Positions 47,593 through 58,664 of a stretch of DNA of 64,000 nucleotides are shown one piece after another; the first letter of the stretch is position 1, and every line of letters starts with the position of its first letter. The stretch is from positions 43,491-107,490 of the forward strand of contig JAQGDQ010000724.1 in assembly GCA_030141605.1 (NCBI GenBank), written 5' to 3'. Below the pieces are notes generated by a model. The model saw only the letters and a list, made by a program, of their open reading frames with translations, was not told where the DNA came from and ran no database searches. Origin of the DNA: Tubiluchus corallicola (taxonomy: Eukaryota > Priapulida > Priapulimorpha > Priapulimorphida > Tubiluchidae). The translations under genes and the position numbers were made by a program.

Positions 47593-47715
47593 GTAACATA
47601 AATGAATGTGATCTCAATGAGGACAACTGCAATGAGTTTGCAACTTGCATTGATACTGCAGGCAGCTTTACTTGCATATGTAACCATGGTTACAATGGAG
47701 ATGGATTAGTATGCA
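47593..47715 (+). CDS. EGF exon 13 of 21
   Basis: Reads NINECDLNEDNCNEFATC then IDTAGSFTC and ICNHGYNGDG. Acceptor catttacag; donor GTGAGT, the only GTGAGT donor in the array. Confidence 0.9.
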
Positions 47716-47869
47716 GTGAGTATGAATTTTGCAATCTTTTCTTATTCTGGTATTGCAATCTGGCTATATATATATAATATAAGATACAATATGTAATATA
47801 TACACTCTATATACACTATTATACACTGTATAATATATATACAATGTATATAATACAATATGTATATAA

Positions 47870-48215
47870 GATTCGAGGCTACAGCTTCGACGACGGCACC
47901 ATTTGCGGCGATCTATATCAAATGAAAGGTCTCGTTCTAGTGTGGTCTAATTGGGGGCTTATTTTTTCAATCGGGCCCACCCAATTAATGGGGGGCGAAA
48001 AACCTGCGTAATGGCCCTTTTTGGCCGTTTTTTGCCAAACTTACACCTCTTTAGAAAGAGCAAGAACAGGGTACCACACTGATGTGGGCTATATTTTAGG
48101 ACACGTCCACCAAGAGGAGTGCCGATGAGTTAATTAGATGTTCTATTTTTGGCAATTTTCGCTTGGAAAGCTGCTAACGCAAAGCCATTGTTCTGACGTC
48201 ATCCATTATACTCTA
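47870..48215. other. GC-richer intron patch of unknown origin
   Basis: This stretch is clearly less AT-rich than its surroundings, with phrases such as tcgacgacggcaccatttgc and ggggggcgaaaaacctgcg. I see no ORF or terminal repeats. It may be part of a transposon I do not recognise. Confidence 0.4.
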
Positions 48216-48451
48216 TCTATAACCTTATAGCTTTAATTCAGTAAAAGCTGCTACTGGTAAATAAACGAACACTAGGTAAAATGTTTGCACGTTGTTTATT
48301 ATAAGAGTATTCATGCACAAAAATTTTTGTGGGGCCTTGGCTAATAGAAAATTATTTGCTGTAGTAAAAGGTATCTATTTTAACGTAGGTAATTGCTTGA
48401 ATATGTAAACAGCACAATTCTTACAGCAACTGTTGCATTTACCATTTTCAG

Positions 48452-48574
48452 ACAACGTGAATGAATGCCTTTTCAACAAAGATAACTGCAACGATTATGC
48501 AACTTGCGCTGATACACTGGGCAGCTTTACTTGTGCCTGTAATAAAGGGCATGATGGAGATGGAGTTTCATGCA
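48452..48574 (+). CDS. EGF exon 14 of 21
   Basis: Reads NVNECLFNKDNCNDYATC then ADTLGSFTC. His replaces Tyr in the GY motif (KGHDGDG). Acceptor cattttcag; donor GTAAGT. Confidence 0.9.
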
Positions 48575-48842
48575 GTAAGTACTGTACATATATTTCCCAT
48601 CATAACACAATTGAAATTACTTTGTTACTAGCTCCACATTTCTTACAACTATTTTTTAAATGTGAATTGGATAATTATGTGAAGTTAAACAATTACCTTT
48701 GCAAAATGACATGCCAGCCTCTTCTTAAATTAAAATATGCTGGAATAATAATGACAATAAGATTACTGTAATTCTAAGCACACAAACAAATGTTTAAGAA
48801 GTTTGCTACATATATTCCACAACATGTTTTAAATATTTTTAG

Positions 48843-48965
48843 GCAACATAAATGAGTGTGAGCTGAATGAAGACAACTGTAATGAGTTTGCAACATGTAC
48901 TGATACAGCAGGCAGCTTTACTTGTGCCTGTAATGAAGGCTACAGTGGAGATGGAGTCCTATGCA
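48843..48965 (+). CDS. EGF exon 15 of 21
   Basis: Reads NINECELNEDNCNEFATC then TDTAGSFTC, near-identical to exons 11, 19 and 21. Upstream intron end taaatatttttag is shared with 19 and 21. Donor GTAAGT. Confidence 0.9.
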
Positions 48966-49672
48966 GTAAGTACTGTCACTGTTTTTGTTTTTGAGATTTA
49001 ACACTTAAAGGAAGACCTGACGATTGTTTAGACTCAATCTCATTTTAATTTACTGTCCAAAATATTCATTTTCTTGCCTATGAATGTCAACTATTGTTCC
49101 TCATATTTCAATTATTAGCTTAGAAAGTTAATTGACGGCAATCGAACACAGCTGTTCCTTACGTCAGAAACTAACCACAGTTTGTGCAATAACAGGTATC
49201 TTCTCTTGCACGTCAAGCATGTTTGCGTATTCTTAAACTCGTGATGTCACGAAAAGTGGGCTCTACATCATATGACGTCAGAAACTAACACTGGAGTTCA
49301 TGATCTTGCTTGTCACTGTACTGCCTTTTATTTATCGACCACGTGAATGTGACGAAAAGGCTCCGCTGCCAATCTTAGTAGATTCATCGAGCCACGCGTA
49401 TCTTTCAAAGTTTAACGAAATTTGAGTATCTGAGATAATTATTATTTAATCTAAGCTTTGATTTAAAAAAAGCTATTGTAGTTTTCAATATTTTAGAGCA
49501 TTCTTTATTCTGAACTAATGGTTGCACAATCATCCGGTTTTCTTTTAAGCCTACTCATATGTATGTTATAATGGAAATACACAATCTAGATAAAGCTTAA
49601 TCTATAAACATAATCTAAATTTAAATATAACAGAACTGGTTTGCATGCTTTATAAACATCCTTGTAAAAATA

Positions 49673-50215
49673 CAGGCACCACCCTACTTACGAACATTCG
49701 ACTTGCAAACATACGGACATACGAACAGACGGACACGTATCAGTACAATGACTGCAAAGTCACCGGTTTAGTTTGACAGTACAGTTTATAACGACAATCG
49801 TGACGTATTTTTATATCTTCGTATAATGTACTCGCGCAGAATTGCCGTTGGAAAATTTTTCGCTGACGACATCAACTGCGCCGCCACTCTCAAATGACCA
49901 ATCCTCGTTTAGATTTACAGCACTTGACTCACCCGTAGTAACGTTCCGTAGTATTATGCAGGTTCATTGATGCTAGTAGCCAATCACATTCCACGTCTGC
50001 TAAATATCCTGGAAACAGCAACGGTGACGTTGAAACAGCTGGTCACATGCGGCACTTTCTGCAAAATAACAAAAATGGCAAAATGACAATGTTGTTCATA
50101 ACAATAGGAAAATAACACGCGTTAGCTTGTGCTCTAACAATAACAACTTACGAACATATTCAGGGTACGAACAGCGTTCCGGTACGTAACTTGTTCGTAA
50201 GTAGGGTAGTTACTG
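49673..50215. mobile_element. Family E MITE (pogo/Tigger-like)
   Basis: The ends CAGGCACCACCCTACTTACG and, inverted, CAGTAACTACCCTACTTACG match at most positions and continue AAC. Both abut TA. 543 bp, non-coding. The cctacttacgaac terminus is typical of Tigger/pogo-type MITEs. Confidence 0.85.
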
Positions 50216-50303
50216 TATGTTGCATTAACACAATATTTTCTAAACTAATATTTTGCTACATTAGTTTTGCATACTCTGTCATAAGTTTTTTTATCATTTT
50301 TAG

Positions 50304-50426
50304 GTAATGTGAATGAGTGTGACTTCGGTGAAGACAAATGTAGCGAGTTTGGAACTTGTGCTGATGCGACAGGCAGCTTTACTTGTGCCTGTAATTTAGG
50401 GTACAGAGGAGATGGAATAACATGCA
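50304..50426 (+). CDS. EGF exon 16 of 21
   Basis: Reads NVNECDFGEDKCSEFGTC then ADATGSFTC. It resembles exon 20 (KC, FGTC, GYRGDGI). Acceptor catttttag; donor GTAAGT. Confidence 0.9.
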
Positions 50427-51089
50427 GTAAGTGCTAATTAGATAGTGAAATAAAATTAATGCAGACACTATTTTGTTTGCTGCTAGGTGATTACAAAATC
50501 TTCTGCATTGGATAGTGTCTTATAAAAATTACAACGTCAGCCTATCTCTGAAAATATTTAGTAAAAAATTTTCCCACTTCTGCTTGGACAATAACTGAAG
50601 TAGCAAATTAAGTTCGTTCATTTTTTTAAATCTTTCTCTAAACTTGATGAAGTAGTTTGGGGCTATCCAGATAATGCTGATTTGACTTATATGTAGACGC
50701 TGAGTGAGTTCACAGTAGGCCCGTTGTCACAACTAGCTGTAGTGGTGATGACGGGGTTTGTTGTATGGGATGGTGTGATATAGTTGTTATGGCGCGGTGT
50801 GTCATCGTGGACTTTTATGCGTAAGTATTTATCGGGGTTTAGTTAGTGAATAGGTAAATCCAGGCTTATACCAGCAAAATTAGTATACATTAAATTATCT
50901 GTAAATTATTATTTGCTGATTACAAGAACAATGAGCAAAAATGAGAATATTAGTTAAAGAAGTAATGTTTGTGAAAATTTAAAGTTAAAACTACTGATTG
51001 CATGACTGTTGCTATCAAGTTGGTTCATTTTTCATGTTGGCTAAAGTTTACAATTCTCCACACACAAGAAATTATTTTGTCAAGCGGAT

Positions 51090-51483
51090 TAGGATTAGGT
51101 TAGGATTAGGGTTAGGGTTAGGATTAGAGTTAGGGTTAGGATTAGAGTTAGGGTTAGGATTAGAGTTAGGATTAGGTTAGGATTAGAGTTAGGGTTAGGG
51201 TTAGGATTAGAGTTAGGATTAGGTTAGGATTAGAGTTAGGGTTAGGTTAGGATTAGAGTAAGGATTAGGATTAGAGTTAGTGTTAGGGTTAGGATTACAG
51301 TTAGGGTTAGGATTAGGATTAGAATTAGGATTAGGTTAGGATTAGAGTTAGGGTTAGGATTAGGGTTAGAGTTATGGTTAGGGTTAGGATTAGAGTTAGG
51401 GTTAGAGTTAGGATTAGACTTAGGGTTAGTGGTATGGTTGTGTTAGGGTTACAGTTAGGGTTAATGCTAGGATTAGGGTTAGG
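51090..51483. repeat. Degenerate telomere-like array (TTAGGG strand)
   Basis: Units ggatta, gggtta and gagtta alternate in about 12-18-bp superunits. It is opposite in orientation to the array at 17788-18245. The Leu/Gly and Arg/Val ORFs across it are repeat-driven. Confidence 0.95.
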
Positions 51484-51669
51484 GTATTTAAATTGTGTGG
51501 GGAATTCAATATGTTCCTTTCAATATGTTTTTCTAAGTTTAATTGGTGATTTAGAGACCACCTTACTAAAGCTATTTTGACTTTTCTATGTAAAGATTTC
51601 TACGTAATCTGACAGTTTTTCCACACTGTTCTTGTGCACCACATGTTAAACATGTCATGATGTTTCCAG

Positions 51670-51792
51670 GCAACATAAATGAATGCATTCTCAATGAAGA
51701 CAACTGCAATGAGTTTGCAACTTGCGCTGATACATCAGGCAGCTTTACTTGCACATGTAGTAATGGTTACAGTGGAGATGGAGTGGTATGCA
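51670..51792 (+). CDS. EGF exon 17 of 21
   Basis: Reads NINECILNEDNCNEFATC then ADTSGSFTC. Acceptor tgtttccag; donor GTAAGT. Confidence 0.9.
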
Positions 51793-52349
51793 GTAAGTAC
51801 AGCATTTGTATACTTTTTTCACCGGAGATGTTGTTAATCCACAGTAGGAATGTATCGATTTTTGTTTACTACAAAGCAGCCATTGCAACAGAAAATTTAT
51901 ACAAAAAGGAGATATGGGGGAGCCAGTTGCACAAAGCCGTCACTAAGTTAATGACGTCGTTATTACAATTTATTTAGACTATTAATAGCGACGTCGTTAA
52001 ATTAGTGACCACTGTGTGAAACTGGACCCTGGTGTGAATTTCATATCATCTACGAGTATTCACACTTTGTGACAATAATTTATGAGTAAAAGCGTCAACC
52101 AGAGGAAACTTATTAACAGTTTTGTCTCAAAAATATTTCCTAGTTGTTTCATCTGATATTCATTCAAAGTTTATCATTCTCTTGGCAATAGTGTTCCTAA
52201 CAACGTTTCCTATAAACTAGTTATTATAGTTTAGTAAATTGTAATATATCAGTCACAAGCTAAAGGGCTGAAGGCTGACATAGACTGACACAGTGACCAA
52301 CTTTGAATTAGAAGCTGTACAAATATTTTTCCTTCTAATAAGTATTCAA

Positions 52350-53020
52350 TAATTGTGTGCTTGCATAGCAAAATCGTCCATGAGTCAGCAGTTTAGCTTT
52401 TCTAGATATTCACATATCCTGAATCTCTATTTCTTGAGGGTCATTTTGATACCAAGCTCATCACTCTATGTTATTTCTAAGCTGAGATAATCCATGTTGA
52501 AGTTGAGGTGTACGCTACGCACTGAAAAACATAATCTTGAGAAAATCACTGTTAAAGTCAGCCATTGTTTTTTGTCGCGTTTCTGCAAAACGCTTAGCAA
52601 CCGCACAAACGTTGGTTTCTACGAACTTTGCAAGAACACATTGCAGTTATGTTTAAATCCAGTAGATCGGTCCTCCTGACACCGATCTTGGCTTGGCAAC
52701 AGAAAAAATCCAAAGCAAAATGGCTTCTTCCAGGAACTACAATCGGAGTTAGAAAATACAAGTTTTTTTACTATTGCAATACTAGTTTATAGTCAGAAAA
52801 GTGGGTACGGGACATAAAATTAAATTTTTAGTATTTTTTGGACATTTTGTTGATAACTTGATGCTAGAATATAAAACTCCAATATATTTAGCGTGGGTTT
52901 TTACAAAATGTGAAAAATTGACAATTGACCAAATTTTTGGGTCATTCTACTTTGAAGCATCATAACATAGTTTTAACCTTGCTGAGTTACGGATGGTTTT
53001 GGTTTTCAAGTACACAATTG
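52350..53020 (-). mobile_element. Family C MITE, full copy
   Basis: The inverted ends run from aattgtgtgcttgcatagca (then aaatcgtcc) to ggatggttttggttttcaag (then tacacaatt), about 38 bp with mismatches. The body is the reverse complement of 56815-57500. The 61-codon ORF inside is not called. Confidence 0.82.
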
Positions 53021-53156
53021 AATTATTTATTATAGTGCTTGTTTAAAATAGAAATACACCGTACATAGTAAGTTTTGCAACGTGAGGTTTTAATAAGTTA
53101 CCAAATTATGTGTGTGCCACGTAAAGTGTAGAGCTAAAATTCTGTAACATTTTCAG

Positions 53157-53279
53157 GCAACATGAACGAATGCGCTCTTGACTATGACGACTGCAACAAG
53201 TTTGCAGCTTGCACCGATACATTAGGCAGCTTTACTTGTGCCTGTAACCAAGGATACAATGGAAATGGATTACTGTGCA
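53157..53279 (+). CDS. EGF exon 18 of 21
   Basis: Reads NMNECALDYDDCNKFAAC then TDTLGSFTC. Acceptor cattttcag; donor GTAAGT. The solo LTR begins 51 bp into the following intron. Confidence 0.9.
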
Positions 53280-53329
53280 GTAAGTACTAAACACCACCTT
53301 GGTACCCACAACATTTAACTGTAGCTAAT

Positions 53330-53663
53330 TGTTGAGTTTTGTTTCTCTCGGAAGGCTCGTAGAGAAAACCAGAAAACACGTCGTCAAATTAAACTAGTTT
53401 ATTATGCGAGAATTCTACAACACAAAAGTATGAAGGAACTCGAAATGTATACAGTCAAGTGATAATCTAGAAACGTGAAAGCGAGAAAGCGTATCTGAGA
53501 TAATCTCGAGTGGCCAGCTCCGCCTTATATATCAGTGCAATGAACAATCTAGAAACTATTACGCGCATCGCGTATAGAAAGTTCTCGAAACTTCTACTGC
53601 TTCAATAAGCTAAGAAGATTGGTTCTACTATACTATAGAACATTCTAGTGGATCTCCACAACA
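53330..53663 (-). mobile_element. Solo LTR with a perfect heat-shock element
   Basis: 334 bp, with minus-strand ends TGTTGTGGAG...CAAAACTCAACA and identical 5-bp flanks ctaat at 53325-53329 and 53664-53668. On the minus strand the order is U3 with heat-shock-type elements, a TATATAAGGCGG box (53531-53520) and AATAAA (53403-53398). That is complete LTR promoter and polyadenylation architecture. A truncated relative lies at 5582-5851. Confidence 0.93.
53577..53594. promoter_or_regulatory. Heat-shock element in the solo LTR
   Basis: GAAagTTCtcGAAacTTC: four perfect alternating nGAAn/nTTCn units, the HSF trimer target. It lies about 46 bp upstream of the minus-strand TATA box. Weaker relatives flank it: GAAcaATCtaGAA at 53542-53554 and GAAcaTTC at 53638-53645. 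Confidence 0.85.
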
Positions 53664-53982
53664 CTAATTGAAAGGATTCACACTTTGGACCATGTTTTTA
53701 AATGTAAAATTAATGGAGTTATGGAATAAAATCTAATATTAATGTTTACATTTACCAAATTAATAACATAATAGCATTAATGACATATTACTGTTCTTCT
53801 AGCATTTCGAAACTTACTGAAATGGAAATAACAATGATTATTTGTGATTCCAGTATTATAATTGAATCCATCAATATACACAATATATGATGGGAAGTAA
53901 CTGTACTTAATGAATTGTACATCTTTATTGACAAGGAAACTTGATCCTGTATGCAATGTGTAGGTATTTTAAATATTTTTAG

Positions 53983-54105
53983 GCAACATAAATGAATGTG
54001 AGCTCAATGAAGACGATTGTAATGAGTTTGCCATATGTACTGATACAGCAGGCAGCTTTACTTGTAGCTGTAATGAAGGATACAGTGGAGATGGAGTCCT
54101 ATGCA
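53983..54105 (+). CDS. EGF exon 19 of 21
   Basis: Reads NINECELNEDDCNEFAIC then TDTAGSFTC. It is a sister of exon 11 with few changes (DDC, AIC). Acceptor atttttag; donor GTAAGT. Confidence 0.9.
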
Positions 54106-54560
54106 GTAAGTATGTAATTAAAGCAAAACTGAATCCAATCTTCAACTGTAGGTCAAAACAATCTGCTCTTTAAAATATTGAAAGGAAATATGCTATTTTT
54201 TCAAAAATGATTTACGTGAAAGAATTACTACCACACAAACACAGTTTTTCGCAGCAACTAGTTCTTCGCTGTTACATGCATTTCGCCATTCGCTAGTTAG
54301 ACGTGTACTAGCGCCTACATTTCGGAAACGCATTACACAAAAAACAGGTGCTGTATCTTTCAGTTCAGATGTGTTAGTTTGTGACAAATTGCACACATTC
54401 GGCAGCTCATGCATGAGCTGAAAATTGACTAGAAATTTGAATTTTTATCTTAAAGTATATATCAGCCTTACTACCCAGATTTTAAACTCTATGTAAACAC
54501 GCACGTTTATTAAAAAATATTTTTGCATAACTTAAGTACTGATTTTTTTAACGTTTTCAG

Positions 54561-54683
54561 GTAATGTGAACGAGTGTGATCTTAAAGAAGATAAGTGTGG
54601 TAAATTTGGAACATGTGCTGACACCATAGGCAGTTTTACGTGTAGCTGCAAACCAGGATACCGGGGAGACGGAATCATATGTG
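54561..54683 (+). CDS. EGF exon 20 of 21
   Basis: Reads NVNECDLKEDKCGKFGTC then ADTIGSFTC and KPGYRGDGIIC. It is a sister of exon 16. Acceptor cgttttcag; donor GTAAAT. Confidence 0.9.
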
Positions 54684-54894
54684 GTAAATGGCCCCCTTTT
54701 TTGCAGTTCTTGAATGAGATAGTTACCGTGTAAATACAATATAGAAATCTTTTTTTAATGTCAAGTTTGTGCTTCTAGAGTAAAACGTAAAACTAATGAC
54801 AGTTGTGACACTTTATACAGGTATTGTAAGAAATATGTCTACAGTTGATGATGTTCTATCAATCTAAAACATGTTTGACAACAACATAAGGTGT

Positions 54895-55400
54895 GGCTAG
54901 CATATCGAGAAGCGTCCATAAGTCAACAGTTAAGCTTTTCCAGTTATTCACATATTCTGAATCTCCATTTCATGAGGATCATTTTGATACCAAGTTCATT
55001 GCTCTATGCTATTTCTAAGCTGAGATAATGCAGGCTGCACACTGAAAAACATAACCTTGAGAAAATCACTCTTGAGAAAGTCAGCCATTGTTTTTTGTCG
55101 CGTTTTTGCAAAACACTTAGCAACCGCACGAATGTTGTAAGAACACATTGAAGTAATGTTTAAATCCAGTAGGTGGCTCTTGCTGTTGAAGATCTGGGCT
55201 TGGCAACAGAAAAAATCCGAAACAAAATGACAGCTTCCAGGAGCTATAGTTGGAGTTAGAAAATAGGAGTATTTACAATTGCAGTACTAGTTTCTAGCCT
55301 GAAAATAAGCGGTTAAAAATAGACTTTTAGTATTTTTTAAACATTTTTTTTGATAATTTGATACCAGAATATAACAGTCCAGTATATTTAACATTTTTTT
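54895..55400 (-). mobile_element. Family C MITE, truncated copy
   Basis: Same orientation as 52350-53020 and aligned over most of it. Left terminus eroded (gcgtccataagtcaacag), right terminus lost at about 55400. Confidence 0.75.
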
Positions 55401-55419
55401 ATATAAAAACAAAAAAATG

Positions 55420-55545
55420 GCATTGGCATCCACGTGTCACGTGATGGTTGTAGTTAAGATGCATTGCTGGGGTACACTTAACCTTTGAGCTATAGCAATT
55501 ACGCATGCGCACAACGAAATGACGAAAATGCTTATTATGAATCTT
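55420..55545. repeat. MITE family B fragment
   Basis: Retains gtgatggttgtagttaagat, gcattgctggggtacactta and acctttgagctatagcaatt, corresponding to the right part of 46311-46692. Another scrap lies at 55945-55985. Confidence 0.65.
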
Positions 55546-55646
55546 CATGTTTTGCAGCTGTCAACAACAGATCCCTTTTATGAGTTCTGTTTACATTTAC
55601 ATGATTTAATTAAAATGTCTGTATATACATGTTTTAAATATTTTAG

Positions 55647-55769
55647 GCAACATAAATGAGTGTGAGCTCAATGAAGACAACTGTGATGAGTTTGCAACAT
55701 GTACTGATACAGCAGGCAGCTTTACTTGTGCCTGTAATGAAGGATACAGTGGAGATGGGGTCCTCTGTG
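55647..55769 (+). CDS. EGF exon 21 of 21
   Basis: Reads NINECELNEDNCDEFATC then TDTAGSFTC. It is the last EGF before the pentraxin exons. Acceptor atattttag; donor GTAAGT. The join to 56120 is in frame (Glu codon). Confidence 0.9.
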
Positions 55770-56119
55770 GTAAGTGTTAATTGCCACCATCGTATAAAAG
55801 ACTTCTGATTGCAGCTTATTGAATATGCACAGTATTTGTAAAATAATAATTTTATATGGTGAAAATTAACAATACACTGGTTTTGCTTTCTTTTAAATTC
55901 AAAGCTAAGGCTATTGAAAAAACACTGTTGATTAAAATAATGTAGCAGCTACGCATGCGCACAACAGAACTGTGAAAAGGCTTGTCTCTTATGAACAACA
56001 GCAAACAATGAGCGAGTCAATTGTCTACACTGAGCAAAGGCAGTGTCTTTACGGATACTAAAAGGGCAATTCTTAGTGCTATCGCTTTAACTAGTAATTT
56101 GCGGATTTTTTTTGCTTAG

Positions 56120-56244
56120 AGAAATTGTGTGGCGTTGAACTGCAGAACAGCGGCATCATGGCCGACTTTCTGGAACAAACAAATACAAGCTATCTTGGTT
56201 TTCAATCATTTTCTCAACCACTTTCCACCTTCACGATTTGTCAG
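56120..56244 (+). CDS. Pentraxin domain exon 1
   Basis: Acceptor tttgcttag. Phase 1 start, phase 0 end at TGTCAG|GTATAT. Reads KLCGVELQNSGIMADFLEQT, then SYLGFQSFSQPLSTFTICQ. The end matches the pentraxin strand PLsaFTvC-W, completed by the next exon. Pentraxins are concanavalin-type beta-sandwich domains that bind ligands with calcium. The pattern of hydrophobic residues and the split at C-x-W are convincing, but only half of the domain is present here. Confidence 0.8.
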
Positions 56245-56814
56245 GTATATGGCTTATATGGCTCTTTGCTAAATTAGACTTTCGCTTTCGCGTGCATGTT
56301 CAGCAATTTCAAATGCAACTATTTACATCCAGTCTGAAAGGAAACTTTAAGAGTGTGTAGCGGCCAAAAAAGTTCTAATATGTAACTGTTCATGTGAGAG
56401 ACTACTACTTCATGATGCCCAAAGTCAAAAAATCCATGTTTGAGTAGCTTTATTACGTTTTATCTGTAAGAAAAATCATAACAAAATATAACAAACTAAT
56501 TGGAGCCAAAAAAGAAACAAAGAAATTAATAATAAAGTGAGACTGAATAATCAAAAATAAACTTACATCATGGCTCTGCTACTCTTGACAAATAAATGGT
56601 TTAACTGAGACAAACAACAACAACAACTCTCTTAGCCAAGAACAGACTGCCAACAGACCAGGCAAACTAGCTCTGTCAGTCAGTAGAGCATGACAGAAAG
56701 AAGCCAAGTCAAGACATACATACGAATGCAGTTAAAAAGGACAGTATGGGGGGTTTATAGAGTGAGAGAACACTGAAGTAATAAAATAACCTAAAATGCT
56801 TCACATTGCATAAT

Positions 56815-57500
56815 AATTGTGTGCAAGAGTAAATGCGAGATTGCAAACCAAAACCGTCCATAAGTCGGCATAGTTAAAACTACGTTATGATGCATCAAAG
56901 TAGAATGACCCAAAAATTTGGTCAAATGTCAATTTTTTGTTTTTTTATAAAAACAAATGCTAAATATATTGGACTTTTATATTTTAGCATCAAATTATCA
57001 AGAGAATGCTCAAAAAATACTAAAAATCTAATTTCATAACCCCGTACCCACTTTTCTGGCTAGAAATTAGTACTGCAATTGTAAAAAACTTGTATTTTTA
57101 AACTCCGATTGTAGCTGTCGTGGAAGCTGTCATTTTGTTTCGGTTTTTCTCTGTTGCCAAACGCAAATCTTCATCAGGAAGGGGCCATCTACTGGATTTA
57201 AACGTAACTTCAATGTGTTCTCGTAAAGTCATAGCAACCGCACATTCATTTGCTAAGTGTTTTGTAAAAACGCATTATAAGACAATGGCTGACTTTATCA
57301 GTGATTTTCTCAAGATTATGTTTTTCAGTGCCCAGCCTGCACCTCAACTTCAACGTGGATTATCTTATCTTAGAAATAACATAGAGCGATGAGGTTGATA
57401 TCAAAATGATTCTCATGAAATGGAGATTCAGGATACGTAAATAACTAGAAAAGCTTAATTGCTGACTTATGGACGATTTCGCCATACAAGCACACAAATA
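56815..57500 (+). mobile_element. Family C MITE, inverted copy between pentraxin exons
   Basis: Runs from attgtgtgcaag to cttgtatggcg-type inverse ends (gccatacaagcacac). Reverse-complement partner of 52350-53020. The 90-codon ORF at 57120 is within it and not called. Confidence 0.8.
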
Positions 57501-57653
57501 AATTTTGTTGTGTCTGTAGGGACCTAATGAATGTAAGGAGTGTCAGGAGCCCTATGGTTTCAATTGTCCTAACTGTACGAGAATTATCAACCCTTTGGTA
57601 AAAACATGGTACATGTTACCGTACTTATCTTTTTTGTGTTGTATTTTTTGCAG

Positions 57654-57781
57654 TGGGTAAAGGTGGATCCCGCAATTAGCCTGTACACTTTATTGTCTTA
57701 CACGACGAACGACGAGGATAATTCTCTGTTACTAACCGGTGTGGACGGTGATTTCAAGCTTTACGTTAACGGTGTCAGTGT
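57654..57781 (+). CDS. Pentraxin domain exon 2
   Basis: Acceptor attttttgcag. Phase 0 start, phase 2 end at GT|GTAAGT. Reads WVKVDPAISLYTLLSYTTND then DNSLLLTGVDGDFKLYVNG. This is the pentraxin core W...TLlSYat..d.N.lLL...g...LyvnG. The following HxCxS/TWxS signature is not found before 60 kb. The gene must continue beyond, across or after the BEL element, or is broken by it. Confidence 0.85.
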
Positions 57782-57873
57782 GTAAGTAAAAATACTGGGA
57801 CTTTTATCATATAAAGTGCAAATTTACTATATTTCTGTAGCTTTTGGAAAAAAATGGTTTGAACGCGTGAAAT

Positions 57874-58664
57874 CAGGGGCGTAGCCAGGTTCTAAAGTTA
57901 GTTTAGTTTAAACATAATTTATTATAGGATTGGATCAGACAGTTTGAACAACATGATTTAGGATCCTCACCACAACAGACTCTATACACTATTTACAAAA
58001 ACATTTACAGCAAGAATATACTATACCTACACAAGCTGACAAGTTTTACTACAAGATTACATTAGACATTAGTAGAAAATGACGGTTAGAAAATATTAAT
58101 GTACGAATATTTAAGACTGATGCATCTCATATCAGATAGAAACTACTGGAAGTATTTAGTACGTAATAAAGTCATGTATGCATTGGAATATTTTACAGTT
58201 AGCAACATAGTTAAATTCATCTTTTCCAGTTCTAAAGTTAGGGTGTGTAAGTGCATGAAAAAGGTGCTGTGACACCTGCAAAATAATTTTTAATGCACTG
58301 ATTACGTGTTTTTATTTTGTGTCTAAAATCAAAACACGAGGAAGATACAGTTTTGAAGGCAGTGCATAATTGTTATTTCATATTTAAAATTAAAACACAA
58401 TAAAAGTTTTACACTAAGCTCTCAAATTTGGGATAATTTGATCCTTGGTTCAATCAGTGAACCTTGACAAGTGTGTTACATAAATGCATTCTCATTTAAG
58501 CAACATCAGAGGCAGGTTGGTCAAGTAAAGTAATGACTGCAGAAAATTTTTCCAAGCCATTTGATTAAAAAAATCGAAAAGATTCCACTTTGTTCGCGCA
58601 AGTGAACTGTAAAGTTAAAAACGTTGAAAAGGTGCCAATTTTGGAAAATGTAGCTATGTCACTG
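57874..58664. mobile_element. hAT-type MITE carrying a LINE insertion
   Basis: Ends CAGGGGCGTAGCCAGG and GTAGCTATGTCACTG (inverse CAGTGACATAGC). Flanks cgtgaaat and gatgaaat agree at 6 of 8 positions. It shares sequence with the small element at 17268-17489. Confidence 0.78.
57902..58229 (-). mobile_element. 5'-truncated LINE copy with 12-bp target duplication
   Basis: Reverse complement of 26120-26440: end of ORF2 and the 3' UTR. Flanked by identical ttctaaagttag at 57890-57901 and 58230-58241. No poly(A) tail; the 3' end is a short taaactaa-type stretch. Confidence 0.88.
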
